Positions 16,561 to 25,815 are shown, counted from the first letter of the stretch. The stretch is 64,000 nucleotides of DNA from an uncultured Bilophila sp. (GCA_910585945.1 CAJUHZ010000003.1:1-64000); one strand, 5' to 3'. Translations and numbers: made by a program. Notes: generated by a model from the letters alone, not told the origin.

Positions 16561-17019
16561 TTACTGTTGCTGGCCGTCCGCTTCGGGCGCAACGCTTTGC
16601 GGGGCCGGCGTGGCCGGAGCGTCCGGGGGGGGAGCAACAGGGGCGGGAGCAGCCGGTTCCTGCGGGTTTTGCGGAGCGGCGGGGGCCGCCGGAGCGCCGG
16701 CAGTCGGGGCGGGCACGGACGGTGTGCCAGGCGCTGCCGGGGGCGTGGGCGCCTTTTCCAGTTGCACGTCAAGAATCGTCGATTCGTCCTCCGTGCGCGA
16801 ACTGGTGACGTAGTTGTAGCTCAGGGACGTGATCACGAACAGGACAGCCAGAAAGGCCGTGAATTTGGCCAGCAGCCCGCCCGCGCCGGAGCTGCCGAAC
16901 ACAGAGGAGTTGCCTCCGCCGAAAATGACTCCCATTCCTTCCTTGCCGGATTGCAGCAGAACAAGAACCACGAGGATGATGCATACAAGCACATGCAGGG
17001 AGAGGATCAAGGTTTGCAC
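16561..17019 (-). CDS. secG: Preprotein translocase subunit SecG
   Basis: SecG of the SecYEG channel, 152 residues. The N-terminal 75 residues are the SecG domain: a first membrane helix (LHVLVCIILVVLVLLQSGK), the conserved GMGVIFGGGNSSVFGSSGAG loop and a second helix. The last 65 residues are a proline/alanine-rich tail, not part of the core family but common in delta-proteobacterial SecG. The start is GTG at 17019 with GAGGAG upstream. It lies downstream of tpiA on the same strand, the usual tpiA-secG arrangement. Confidence 0.93.
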   Translation of the reverse strand: MQTLILSLHVLVCIILVVLVLLQSGKEGMGVIFGGGNSSVFGSSGAGGLLAKFTAFLAVLFVITSLSYNYVTSSRTEDESTILDVQLEKAPTPPAAPGTPSVPAPTAGAPAAPAAPQNPQEPAAPAPVAPPPDAPATPAPQSVAPEADGQQQ

Positions 17020-17064
17020 GGTGGGACTCCTCGGCCGGTCAAAGGCGGTTCAGAAGTTTTTTTG

Positions 17065-17103
17065 CTGGAACTCGTTTCGTAATGCTGATGAACCGAGTTC
17101 CAG
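17065..17103. repeat. Inverted repeat in the tpiA-secG gap
   Basis: CTGGAACTCG at 17065-17074 and its exact complement at 17094-17103 are separated by 19 bases. A smaller TTGAGA / TCTCAA hairpin lies at 17116-17135. The gap of 234 bases between tpiA and secG holds no gene; these could be operator sites or RNA structures ahead of secG. Confidence 0.5.
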
Positions 17104-17253
17104 GACGGGTTCATCTTGAGATTTTCCAGTCTCAAAGTTTGAAGGCGCGATCGTTTCGGCGTCAAAACGCGCGCATGACGCTTGCGCCTTGCCGCGGCCG
17201 CCTGCTCACGCAGTCAACGAAGTATTGCCGCGGCGAAAACGCTCCGGGGCGGT

Positions 17254-18021
17254 TCAGGCTGTCTGCCCGGCGCGAATGATGCGCAAAAAAGTTTCCGCCT
17301 GTAAAGAAGCGCCACCTACCAGAAGACCGTCGACATTGTCAAGGGCAAGAATGCCGGCCGCGTTTTCGGGCTTGACGCTCCCGCCGTACAGGATGCGCAC
17401 GGACTGGCCTGCCTCCGTCCCCGGCAGGGCGTTCAGCCGGCTTCGGACAAAGGCGTGCGCCGCGGCGATATCCTCGGCGGAAGCCACCTTGCCCGTCCCA
17501 ATGGCCCATACCGGTTCGTACGCCACGGCAAGGCGGGAAACGGCTTCCGCCGGAACATTGGCGAGTCCGTCGGCCAGTTGCGCCTGCAAAACGTCTTCCA
17601 GCCGGCCGGCCTCGCGCTCCGCCAGACTTTCCCCCACGCAGAGGATGACGCAAAGCCCCTGCTTCAGTGCGAACGCCGTTTTTTCCCCCACGAGGACGGA
17701 CGACTCGCCAAGGATATGCCGCCGCTCGGAGTGGCCGGTCAAAACCCAGGAGCAGCCGGCGTCCAGCAGCATGCCGGGCGAAATTTCACCAGTGAACGCG
17801 CCTGATTCCGCGGGGTAGACGTCTTGCCCCCCAAAGTCGATCTTCGCTTCTCCCAGCCCTTCCCGCACAGCTTCAAAAGCGGTGAAAGGAGGGAAAAGGA
17901 CGACTTCTGCGGAAGGCGAAGCCGGGGCGGCGGCGAGCGCGTCAGCCAGGGCACGCGCAAGATCCCGCGCTTCGGCCCGTGTTTTGTGCATTTTCCAGTT
18001 GGCGGCAATGAGGTTTCGCAT
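17254..18021 (-). CDS. tpiA: Triosephosphate isomerase
   Basis: A 255-residue TIM barrel that interconverts dihydroxyacetone phosphate and glyceraldehyde 3-phosphate. The catalytic lysine is in ANWKMHK, the histidine in VLTGHSERR, the glutamate in AYEPVWAIGTG and the phosphate-binding loops in LYGGSVKPENA and GLLVGGASL. Length is normal. Starts at ATG 18021. It precedes secG. Confidence 0.97.
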   Translation of the reverse strand: MRNLIAANWKMHKTRAEARDLARALADALAAAPASPSAEVVLFPPFTAFEAVREGLGEAKIDFGGQDVYPAESGAFTGEISPGMLLDAGCSWVLTGHSERRHILGESSVLVGEKTAFALKQGLCVILCVGESLAEREAGRLEDVLQAQLADGLANVPAEAVSRLAVAYEPVWAIGTGKVASAEDIAAAHAFVRSRLNALPGTEAGQSVRILYGGSVKPENAAGILALDNVDGLLVGGASLQAETFLRIIRAGQTA

Positions 18022-18145
18022 GATTGATGCTCCGGACGATGGGCGTCCGCGCCGGTGGGCGGGCGGAGTTCAGGGGTGGGCGCGGCCGAAGGCCGACCGC
18101 GAAAAACGCGTTCACCCGGCTTGACGAGCCGTGTCGCGTTGCGGT

Positions 18146-18628
18146 TCAGGCATCTGGGGCGGACCGCACATAGATCAGGGCGTCTTCACCGGTATCCGGG
18201 TAATAGCCGCGCCTGCGCCCGGCAAGGGCAAAGCCGAGTTTTTCATACAGGCCACGCGCGGGCGCATTGCTGGGGCGGACTTCAAGAACGGCTTTGCGTA
18301 TGCCGCTTTTTTCCGCCTCCCGCAAGGCCCGGCGGAGCAGATTGGCCCCGTGCCCGCGCCGCCGCCTGTCGGCCCTCACCGCGATGTTGAGGATTTCCAG
18401 TTCATCCGGCGTGTGGTATACGGAAAGGTAGGCGACAAGTTCGCCTCCTTCATGGATGCCGCTGACGGCAAAGGCCGCGTGTTCGAAAGCCTGCCGGAAC
18501 TGTTCTTCCGTCCAGGGCAGGGTGAAGCAACGGCGTTCCAGAGCCGCGACGGCAGGCGCGTCGCGCGCGTCAAGACGGCGGGGGACCGCCGAATCATTTG
18601 CCGGAAAGGAAGGGGAAGGATCATGCAT
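18146..18628 (-). CDS. rimI: RimI-like ribosomal-protein-alanine N-acetyltransferase
   Basis: A 160-residue GNAT acetyltransferase. The acetyl-CoA site is VRADRRRRGHGANLLRRAL and the C-terminal part has RPSNAPARGLYEKLGFALAG followed by RRRGYYPDTGEDALIY, matching RimI, which acetylates the N-terminus of ribosomal protein S18 and related substrates. The ATG at 18628 with GAAGG upstream is preferred to the GTG at 18643. Its start codon shares the palindrome ATGCAT with the start of the gene on the other strand. Confidence 0.9.
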   Translation of the reverse strand: MHDPSPSFPANDSAVPRRLDARDAPAVAALERRCFTLPWTEEQFRQAFEHAAFAVSGIHEGGELVAYLSVYHTPDELEILNIAVRADRRRRGHGANLLRRALREAEKSGIRKAVLEVRPSNAPARGLYEKLGFALAGRRRGYYPDTGEDALIYVRSAPDA

Positions 18629-19204
18629 GTCGGTAGCCTTCACGCCGCTTCTGTCGTTGCGCCGTCGCGCGGGCGGCGTGCTTGCGCGCGCTCTGTTCCC
18701 GCCGCACGGGCAGGCGGGACGCCGGATGAGCTTGTCGAATTCTTTGACGAACGGGATCGTCTTCTGCTCGTCGCTCCGGCGGGGGAAGCCGCGCGCCTTG
18801 GCCTGCGCCGTGCGGTGGTCGGCGTGGCTCTGCGTCTTGCAGGGGGCCGCCTGCTCGTGCGGCGACGTGGAGCTGGCCGTGAGGCGCGCCTGGATCTTTC
18901 GGGCGTGGCCCGCGTGCGGCCCGGCGAGGCGTGCGAGGACGCCGCCTTGCGCGCCCTGGGACGCGCGCCCGATGATCCGGTTCGTCTGCTCCGTGCGGCC
19001 TCCGCATTTTTGTCCGCACCCGGTCTGCGCGTCGTGCTGATCCTGGCCGGGCCGTATGTCGGGCCGCCCCCGGAAGACGGGGCGAATACGCTTGCCCTCG
19101 ATCGGGATGAACTTGAGGGCGTCGCCCGGGCTGATCCGGATCTGCTCACTCCCGCCCTGCTGTGGAGCGTCCGCTCCGGCCGGTTGTGGCCGACAGGGCG
19201 CTGA
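18623..19204 (+). CDS. NUDIX-like protein with degenerate catalytic box
   Basis: A 193-residue protein whose middle follows the NUDIX fold: TPDELVEFFDERDRLLLVAP, then LGLRRAVVGVALRLAGGRLL, the pattern seen in Idi-type NUDIX hydrolases. The NUDIX box itself should read G-x5-E-x7-R-E-U-x-E-E-x-G-U; here it is GEACEDAALRALGRAPDD, so the metal-binding R-E-x-x-E-E glutamates are absent. Catalysis by the normal mechanism is therefore unlikely. The ATG at 18623 has AAGGAAGGGGAAGG upstream, and the start is head-to-head with rimI. The first 30 residues are unusual and a later start is possible. Confidence 0.65.
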   Translation: MHVGSLHAASVVAPSRGRRACARSVPAARAGGTPDELVEFFDERDRLLLVAPAGEAARLGLRRAVVGVALRLAGGRLLVRRRGAGREARLDLSGVARVRPGEACEDAALRALGRAPDDPVRLLRAASAFLSAPGLRVVLILAGPYVGPPPEDGANTLALDRDELEGVARADPDLLTPALLWSVRSGRLWPTGR

Positions 19205-19215
19205 GCGCCGCGCTT

Positions 19216-20223
19216 TCAGTCGTATTCAAAGAAGAGATCCGCATACCTGGCCGGGGCGTCAAGGGTCGCGCCCGCTCCGCGGAGGACGGTGGTCAGCGGA
19301 TCCGGGTCGATACGGACGGGCAGACCTGTCGCCTGAGTGATCCGTGCGTCAAGGCCGCGCAACAGGGCTGTGCCGCCGGTGAGCAGGATGCCCTGACGCA
19401 GGAGATCCGCGCCGAGTTCCGGCGGCGTGTTTTCCAGCGTGGCCAGAATATTGTCCAGAATCAGCGCCACCACCGGCTGGAGCGCCTCGCGGATATGACC
19501 GTCGCTCAGCATGACGGTGCGAGGGCTTGCGGTGGAGACATCCTTGCCGGAAACTTCCATGCCGAGCGGTTCGGGCAGGGCGTCTACCGCCCCGAGAACA
19601 ATCTTGATTTTTTCGGCCATGTTTTCGCCGACGACGAGGTGCATGGCGTCTTGCAGGTAACGCTGAACCGAGGCGGTCAGCGCGTCTCCGGCCGCGCGCG
19701 CCGAGCGCGAGCACACCATCCCGCCGAGCGTGAGCACCGCAATGTCCGCCGTTCCGCCGCCGATATCCACAACCATGCTCCCCACAGGATCAAGCACGGG
19801 CAGGCCCGCGCCTATGGCGGCGGCCACAGGCTCGTCAATGAGCCGGATGTTGCGCGCGCCGGCCCGGGTGGCGGCCTCGATCACGGCCCGCCGTTCCACA
19901 TCGGTAATGCCCGTGGGCACGCAGATGACCACATGCGGCTTGCGTTGCGTCCGGCCGCCGATAGCCTTGCGCAGCAAATGGGCGATGAGCGCGCTGGCCA
20001 TGTCGAAATCGGCGATGACGCCATCCTTGAGCGGGCGGATCGTGACGATGTTCCGCGGCGTCCGCCCGATGCATTCCTTCGCTTCGCCGCCTACGGCCAG
20101 AATGCGCTCGGTTACGGCGTCCCGCGCCACCACGGACGGCTCATTGAGCACAATTCCCTCGCCCTGCACGAATATCAGGGTATTGGCCGTGCCAAGGTCC
20201 ATGGCCATGTGTTTGCGAAACAT
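19216..20223 (-). CDS. mreB: Rod shape-determining protein MreB
   Basis: A 335-residue actin-like ATPase that forms membrane-bound filaments guiding peptidoglycan synthesis. Phosphate 1 motif MDLGTANTLIFVQG is at residues 8-21, with RPLKDGVIADFDMASALI, CVPTGITDVERRAV, phosphate 2 MVVDIGGGTADIAVL and the adenosine motif LLTGGTALLRGLD. It differs from standard MreB in having no mreC/mreD downstream; instead it follows a GAF gene by three bases. It may be the shape gene or a paralogue. Confidence 0.92.
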   Translation of the reverse strand: MFRKHMAMDLGTANTLIFVQGEGIVLNEPSVVARDAVTERILAVGGEAKECIGRTPRNIVTIRPLKDGVIADFDMASALIAHLLRKAIGGRTQRKPHVVICVPTGITDVERRAVIEAATRAGARNIRLIDEPVAAAIGAGLPVLDPVGSMVVDIGGGTADIAVLTLGGMVCSRSARAAGDALTASVQRYLQDAMHLVVGENMAEKIKIVLGAVDALPEPLGMEVSGKDVSTASPRTVMLSDGHIREALQPVVALILDNILATLENTPPELGADLLRQGILLTGGTALLRGLDARITQATGLPVRIDPDPLTTVLRGAGATLDAPARYADLFFEYD

Positions 20224-20226
20224 GAA

Positions 20227-21267
20227 TCAATCATCCTCGTTGAGGGGTGGAGACGGGGCCGTGTCCGGATCATACGCCATGCTTCCGTCCCTGTGGATTC
20301 TGGCCCGCGGGAGCAGACTTTGCAGCCTGTGCCGCAGGTACAGCGTTTCCAGCTGGCGGGAAAGCAGGGAAACGGCGACGCGGGCGAAGGAACGCAGATG
20401 CTCCGGCAGGGCGCGCGGCTCCATGCCGGCCAGGCACAACACCCCGCACACGACTCTGTTCATGAATACGGGCAGGCAGATGACGGACTGGAACAGCGGC
20501 GTCTCGGGCGACTTGCCGTACAGCGGCGCGGCTGGCGAAGCCTCGCCTCCCTCGGCATGCACGGGCGCTTCGTTGCGGAATACCCAGCCGACAAGCCCGC
20601 CTGTGGCAAGCGGAATTTCGGGAGCGATCCCCTCCCGGACGAGCAGGGGGGCGCTTTCTCCTTCCACCGTATAGGTGGAGGCCCCCTCGCTGCTGGTGGC
20701 GAAAGCCACATAATCAAAGCCGCTGCTTTCGGCCACCAGGGAGAGAAAGCCGCTCAGGTACTCACTCCAGTGCGGACGGCGCATGCCGAGATCGGCAAGG
20801 CGTTCGAGGCGGGAAAGATAGCGGCGGAGATCCTCGGCGTCGTCCGCCAGCACTTCCGAATGGGCCTGCCGCGCAATGTGTCGGGCAAAACGGAGCAACA
20901 GCGCCTGATCGTCCTCGGTATAGGCGCGGGGGCGCACGCTGTCGATGCACAGGGCGCCGCCCCTGGGCAGGTGGCAGCCCATGAAGGCGACAATGGCCTC
21001 CTCTTCGTCTTCCGCGTAATAGCCGAGGCGGCTGTGTCTTTCGAGGTCATTGACGATGACGGACTGCCTGTGCCGCAGGATCCAGCCCACCAGTCCCCGT
21101 CCCGGGGCGATGCGCGCTTCGCGCACAAAGGGCGCGGACTCGGTGGAAGCCAGCGCCACCTCGCAGTTGCCGGCGCGATCCGGGAGAAAGAGCACGGCGC
21201 TGTGCGCGTCAAAGGTCGTGCGCACCAGTTCAAGGAGGGAGTCGTCGTTGTCGTACAGCACTGCCAT
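20227..21267 (-). CDS. Tandem GAF-domain protein upstream of mreB
   Basis: A 346-residue cytoplasmic protein with two GAF-type domains. The first (about 1-135) contains APGRGLVGWILRHRQSVIVN and GALCIDSVRPRAYTEDDQ; the second (about 165-310) contains ATGGLVGWVFRNEAPVHA and SVICLPVFMNRVVCGVLCLA. No output domain follows, so it may be a ligand or redox sensor acting through a partner. The only neighbour in the operon is mreB, three bases downstream, and the pairing suggests a role in modulating MreB or its expression. That is inference. Confidence 0.82.
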   Translation of the reverse strand: MAVLYDNDDSLLELVRTTFDAHSAVLFLPDRAGNCEVALASTESAPFVREARIAPGRGLVGWILRHRQSVIVNDLERHSRLGYYAEDEEEAIVAFMGCHLPRGGALCIDSVRPRAYTEDDQALLLRFARHIARQAHSEVLADDAEDLRRYLSRLERLADLGMRRPHWSEYLSGFLSLVAESSGFDYVAFATSSEGASTYTVEGESAPLLVREGIAPEIPLATGGLVGWVFRNEAPVHAEGGEASPAAPLYGKSPETPLFQSVICLPVFMNRVVCGVLCLAGMEPRALPEHLRSFARVAVSLLSRQLETLYLRHRLQSLLPRARIHRDGSMAYDPDTAPSPPLNEDD

Positions 21268-21792
21268 CGGGTTCTCATCACCGTATGTTTTGCGGAAGCG
21301 GAAAGGGCGGCTTGCGTCCGACCGGGGAAAGCCGGGGAAGGGGCCGGGGCGGGATCTGCTCCGCTGAACCGCCTCCGCCTCAACCTAGCAAACGGGAGGG
21401 CAGACCTGCAACTGTCTTTTTGCCGCGGACAGCTCCGTGGAACCATGCAAGACAGGAGACGCCCCGAAAATCCGGGTGTTGTCAAAATCATGGCTATGGC
21501 GTAAGAACAGGAAAATGTTGAGCGCCGTCAAAGGCGCGTGGGGTGGATCGCGTCGCCGGGGCAGAGTATCGCCAGTGCCGGCGAAGGCGGCGATAAGACG
21601 AAAAATTCTTTTTTGGGCGTATCGGCGTCTGCCCGCTTCCGGGATCGATTCTTCCCGGGCCGCGCCAGACACGTTGTCGCAACTGTTGATGGATGAACGC
21701 CGTCCGCTGTACGAGCAGGAGGCCGGGAATTCCGGTTCCGGACGTCTGGCGGCCCGCGCGGGCGGAATCTGTCCATGACCGGGGAGGCAGCT
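21268..21792. other. Intergenic region before the chemotaxis operon
   Basis: About 520 bases separate the GAF gene (minus) from cheB (plus), and both promoters must be here. No RNA gene or repeat family is seen. A short frame ending at 21778 includes LSQLLMDERRPLYEQEA, faintly like the end of shikimate kinase, which could be a fragment but is too short to name. No sigma-28 match is present. Confidence 0.4.
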
Positions 21793-22902
21793 TTGATTAA
21801 TGTGCTTGTCGTTGATGATTCGGCTTTTTTCAGAACAGCGCTCACCCGTATGCTCACCAGGGATCCGGAGATCCGGATCGCCGGCATGGCGCGTGACGGC
21901 GACGAAGCCATTGAGCTGACGCGCAAGCTGAAACCGGACGTGGTGACCCTTGACGTTGAAATGCCGAAGCGTGACGGTCTTTCCGCGCTCCGTGCGATCA
22001 TGGCGGAGTGTCCCACTCCCGTGATCATGGTCAGTTCCATAACGCTGGAAGGGGCGGAGGCCACGCTCAAGGCGCTCGAACTCGGGGCTGTGGATTTCAT
22101 TCCCAAATATCAGGCCGGGAGCGTCGCGCACATCGACATGGACGCGCTGAGTTCCGAATTGTGCGCGAAGGTGAAGACCGTCGCCCAGCGCGCCCGGCGT
22201 TTTCCGTTGGCGGCGCGTGCGCGCTCTGGCGGCGCTTCGGCGGCTCGCCCCGGGGCTTTCGGTCTTTCGGCGGCTCCGCGTCCGCATGCGGCGCTTGCGA
22301 CGTCCCCGCGCCCCGCGGGGCGGCCCGTGCGCGATTTTGTGGCTATCGGGGTTTCCACTGGTGGTCCGCCGGCGGTTCAAAAGGTGCTTTCCGCCCTGCC
22401 GGCTGATTTTCCGGCCTGCATTTTCATCGCCCAGCACATGCCGGCCACGTTCACGGGGCCTTTCGCCAAGCGTCTGGACGCTGTCTCGAAGATCACCGTG
22501 AGGGAAGCCCAGACGGGCGATCGCATTCAGAACGGCATCGCCTACGTCTGCCCGGGGGGCAAGCATCTGCGCGTGGACACGCGCGGAGCCGTGCCGTACC
22601 TGCATGTGACCACCGAGCCGACGGACGCGCTGTACAAGCCTTCGGCCAATGTGCTCATGGAGTCGGTGGGCAAAAGCGTGGGCGCGCGTGCCCTTGGCGT
22701 GATCATGACCGGGATGGGCAGTGACGGCGCGGAGGGCATGAAGGTGCTGAAGGCGAAGGGCGGCCATGTGATCGCCCAGAATGAAGCTTCCTGCGTCGTG
22801 TATGGTATGCCCAAGGCCGTTGTGGACGCCGGCCTGGCGGATGAAATCGTTGACCTGGACGCCCTGGCCGAAACCATCTGCTCGGCGTTGTACAAAAAAT
22901 AG
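21793..22902 (+). CDS. cheB: Chemotaxis protein-glutamate methylesterase CheB
   Basis: A 369-residue CheB. The receiver domain (1-120) has the acidic pocket LVVDDSAFFR and phosphoacceptor Asp54 in VVTLDVEMPKRDG, with the K of FIPKYQAG. After an Ala/Pro-rich linker the methylesterase domain has the serine in AIGVSTGGPPA, histidine in IFIAQHMPATFT and aspartate in GVIMTGMGSDGAEGM. It removes methyl groups or amidates receptor glutamates. The TTG at 21793 has GGGGAGG six bases upstream; an ATG at 21775 in the same frame lacks a clear site. It is first gene of the chemotaxis operon. Confidence 0.95.
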   Translation: MINVLVVDDSAFFRTALTRMLTRDPEIRIAGMARDGDEAIELTRKLKPDVVTLDVEMPKRDGLSALRAIMAECPTPVIMVSSITLEGAEATLKALELGAVDFIPKYQAGSVAHIDMDALSSELCAKVKTVAQRARRFPLAARARSGGASAARPGAFGLSAAPRPHAALATSPRPAGRPVRDFVAIGVSTGGPPAVQKVLSALPADFPACIFIAQHMPATFTGPFAKRLDAVSKITVREAQTGDRIQNGIAYVCPGGKHLRVDTRGAVPYLHVTTEPTDALYKPSANVLMESVGKSVGARALGVIMTGMGSDGAEGMKVLKAKGGHVIAQNEASCVVYGMPKAVVDAGLADEIVDLDALAETICSALYKK

Positions 22903-22968
22903 GAACATGACCGTTTTTCCGCGCATCCGCTTCCGGGAAAGCGTTCGTATGCCCTGGAGGGCTGACCA

Positions 22969-24912
22969 ATGAGCATAGGCACGAGCCAGGCGGAACAGGA
23001 CATCCTGGCCAGACTGGCTTCCGACGATCCGGACGAGGCGCGCGGCGCCGCGTTCGAGGCAGGGGACATGGAGCTGGCGTCTGCTGTGGACCTGCTCGTC
23101 CGGCATATCCAGAGCGAGAATCTCGGGGTGCAGGAGGCGGCGGAAAACGCGCTGAGGCGCATCCGGGGGGCTGCCGCCGTGGCGGCCGTGGCTCCTCTGC
23201 TGCGATCCGAAGACGCGCCCGTGCGCAACAGCGCCATGGACATTCTGCGCGAGATCGGAAGCGACGACATCAAGATCCTTGCCGCGCTGCTGCACGACGA
23301 TGACCCGGATATCCGGATTTTCGCGGCCGATATCCTCGGCACGTCAAACTCTCCCGTGGCCGTTTCCATTCTCTGCGAAGCGCTTGAGCACGACCCGGAG
23401 GTGAATGTCCGCTACCAGGTCTGCATCAGCCTCGGATCTCTCGGATCGGCCGACGCCGCTCCGGCGCTGAGTGGAGCATTGCGCGACGAGGAGTGGGTGC
23501 AGTTCGCGGCGGTGGAGGCTCTGGCCAAGATCCGGGCCGAATCGTGTGTGGATATCCTGATCAGCGCCCTGCAGGATTGTTCCGAGCTTGTGGCTTCCAC
23601 CATCATCAACGCCCTTGGGGAGATGGGCAATGTCCGCGCCGTGCCCATCCTGCTGCAACGGCTCGACACCTCAAGCGGACCGTTGCGCAACACCATCGTC
23701 AAGGCCATTGTGCAAATCCTCGGCGCGCCTTCTCTCGGGCTTTTCGCGCCCAAGGAGCTTGCCACGTTCCGCAGCTATCTCCTTGTCGCGCTGACGGACG
23801 AGGATGAGGAAATCGTGCAGGCCGCCCTGACCGGGCTTTCCGGGCTGGGGGACGTTGAAGCCACGCGCGCCGTGCTCAGGCTGGCGGGGCGGCTGGATCC
23901 CATGCGGGAGCATGATCTTCTGCTTTCCGCGCTGCATTGCCTGACGGCCATAGGTTACAACGAGGGGTTGCGCGAGGGGCTTGCCTCGGGCGACGAGCAG
24001 ATCGTGCGCGCCGCGGTGGAAGTCTGCGGCAATGTGGGGTGCCGCCGGTGCGCCGGGCTTCTTGTGGAAGCCTTCGACACGCTGGATCGTGACATGCGCC
24101 GGGCGGCGGCGCATCACCTGTCGCGCATCGGTGACAAGTCGGACGTCAGTTTCTTCATGGAACTCCTGGAGAACGCCGACGATCCGCACATCATCAAGGA
24201 AGCGCTCCACTTCCTCGGCGTACAGACCTCGTGCGTGAATTCGTCCCCGCTGCTTCTGCGCTGCATCGAACACCCCTACGACGACGTGAAGGAGGCGGCT
24301 CTCGAAGCCTGCCTTGCCCTGCATGATGATGAAGTGAATGCGCGCCTGACCGGTATGGCGCATGATGCGGACCCGGTCCGTCGCATGATGGCGGTGTATT
24401 CCATGGGGCGGATCAATGCGGGGGACTACCTTTCTTCCCTGGAAGAAGCACTGGAAGATCCCGTGCCCGATATCCGCAAGGTGGCCCTGGAGGCCATAGG
24501 CGGGCTGTGCGGGGAAGATCCGAAGCGCTTTGAACTGCTTGCGCCGCGTTTGAGCGACGAAAGCCGCGAGGTGCGCCTGGGCCTGGTGGAACTCGCCGGA
24601 GAAGTCGTCACTCCGGAATCCACCGATCTTTTGGCCAAGGCTCTGGACGACAGCGACGACTGGGTGCGCATCCGTGCCGTGGAGTCGCTGGGGCGGCGGC
24701 GTGTCGCGAAAGTCCTGCCCGAGCTTGTGCATATGCTGGAAGACGGGGAGCTGCTCGTCACACTGAAAATCATTGAGGCCCTGGGGGCCATTGGCGGCAA
24801 GACGGCCTTCCGCGCGCTGTTGTCATTGACAGGGCATGAGGATCCGGACGTGCAGCGGGCTGTGGCCGAAGCCATAGCGCATATCCGGGAAGAACAAGGA
24901 GAGGATTTCTGA
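22969..24912 (+). CDS. HEAT-repeat protein of the chemotaxis operon
   Basis: A 647-residue protein built almost wholly of HEAT/PBS-lyase-type helical repeats, each about 31 residues (for example APVRNSAMDILREIGSDDIK, DPDIRIFAADILGTSNS, DWVRIRAVESLGRRRVAKVL). There is no signal peptide, membrane helix or enzymatic motif. Such proteins are protein-binding scaffolds. It lies between cheB and cheR, overlapping cheR by one base (TGATG), so it is co-translated with the adaptation enzymes. I infer that it docks chemotaxis proteins or receptors. Confidence 0.88.
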   Translation: MSIGTSQAEQDILARLASDDPDEARGAAFEAGDMELASAVDLLVRHIQSENLGVQEAAENALRRIRGAAAVAAVAPLLRSEDAPVRNSAMDILREIGSDDIKILAALLHDDDPDIRIFAADILGTSNSPVAVSILCEALEHDPEVNVRYQVCISLGSLGSADAAPALSGALRDEEWVQFAAVEALAKIRAESCVDILISALQDCSELVASTIINALGEMGNVRAVPILLQRLDTSSGPLRNTIVKAIVQILGAPSLGLFAPKELATFRSYLLVALTDEDEEIVQAALTGLSGLGDVEATRAVLRLAGRLDPMREHDLLLSALHCLTAIGYNEGLREGLASGDEQIVRAAVEVCGNVGCRRCAGLLVEAFDTLDRDMRRAAAHHLSRIGDKSDVSFFMELLENADDPHIIKEALHFLGVQTSCVNSSPLLLRCIEHPYDDVKEAALEACLALHDDEVNARLTGMAHDADPVRRMMAVYSMGRINAGDYLSSLEEALEDPVPDIRKVALEAIGGLCGEDPKRFELLAPRLSDESREVRLGLVELAGEVVTPESTDLLAKALDDSDDWVRIRAVESLGRRRVAKVLPELVHMLEDGELLVTLKIIEALGAIGGKTAFRALLSLTGHEDPDVQRAVAEAIAHIREEQGEDF

Positions 24913-25787
24913 TGTCGCTCTTCTCTGGCGCCGTTACGCTCCGCAAGAATGTCGGCATAAGCGATGAGGAATTCGTCCAGCTTCGCGACTTCATTTATCA
25001 GCAGTGCGGCATTTTCATTGCGGAGAACAGAAAATATCTGGTTGAGAACCGGCTTTCCGGTCGTCTGAAGGATCTGAACCTCAAGACCTATGGCGAATAT
25101 TACCATTACCTTCGGTATGACGCCAATCGGCGGCAGGAACTGAACAGGCTTTTTGAGGTGATGACCACCAACGAGACAAGCTTTTTCCGCAATCCGCCGC
25201 AGCTTGAGGTCTTCCGCAAGGTGGTTCTCAAACGCGCCCTGGACGAACAGCGCAAAAAGGGGCGGAAGTTTCTCCGCATCTGGTCGGCCGGTTGTTCCAC
25301 GGGCGAGGAGCCGTATACTATCGCCATTATTCTGAGCGAGGCGCTCGGCTCGGAACTTTCGCTGTGGGATATCAAGATCACCGCCAACGATTTGTCCGAA
25401 GCGGTGCTTGCCTCGGCCAGAAACGGCGTGTACTCCGAATACAGCCTGCGCACCACGCCGAAAGACATTGTGGCCCGCTATTTCATCAAGCAGGGCATGG
25501 GCTATCGGGTTGATCCCAAACTGAAACGCCTTGTCAGCTTTGGTCAGATCAATCTGAACGACAAGCTGCAATTGCGGCGGGTGGAACGTTCGCATATCGT
25601 TTTCTGCCGCAATGTGATCATCTACTTCGACGACGAGATGAAGAAAAACGTCATCAGCGCGTTTTACGACAACCTTTTGCCCGGAGGAGATTTGATCATC
25701 GGGCACTCCGAGTCTCTGCACAACATCAGCCGCACGTTCAAGCCCGAGCATCATCCGGGGGCTATCGTGTACCGCAAGCAGGGCTGA
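24912..25787 (+). CDS. cheR: Chemotaxis protein methyltransferase CheR
   Basis: A 291-residue SAM-dependent methyltransferase that methylates receptor glutamates. The all-helical N-terminal domain is at about 15-85, followed by the NETSFFRNP motif, SAM-binding RIWSAGCSTGEEPYTIA at 122-138, and IVFCRNVIIYFDDEMKK near the end. No C-terminal pentapeptide-binding beta subdomain insert stands out. Its ATG overlaps the stop of the HEAT gene. It lies upstream of parA. Confidence 0.96.
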   Translation: MSLFSGAVTLRKNVGISDEEFVQLRDFIYQQCGIFIAENRKYLVENRLSGRLKDLNLKTYGEYYHYLRYDANRRQELNRLFEVMTTNETSFFRNPPQLEVFRKVVLKRALDEQRKKGRKFLRIWSAGCSTGEEPYTIAIILSEALGSELSLWDIKITANDLSEAVLASARNGVYSEYSLRTTPKDIVARYFIKQGMGYRVDPKLKRLVSFGQINLNDKLQLRRVERSHIVFCRNVIIYFDDEMKKNVISAFYDNLLPGGDLIIGHSESLHNISRTFKPEHHPGAIVYRKQG

Positions 25788-25815
25788 CGGCAGGGCCGGC
25801 TGTGGAGCCTCGGGT

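Noticed and set aside
21437..21778. Open frame with a shikimate-kinase-like C-terminal segment
   Set aside because: Only about 17 residues resemble the family end, there is no P-loop, and the frame has no ribosome-binding site. Too weak to annotate.
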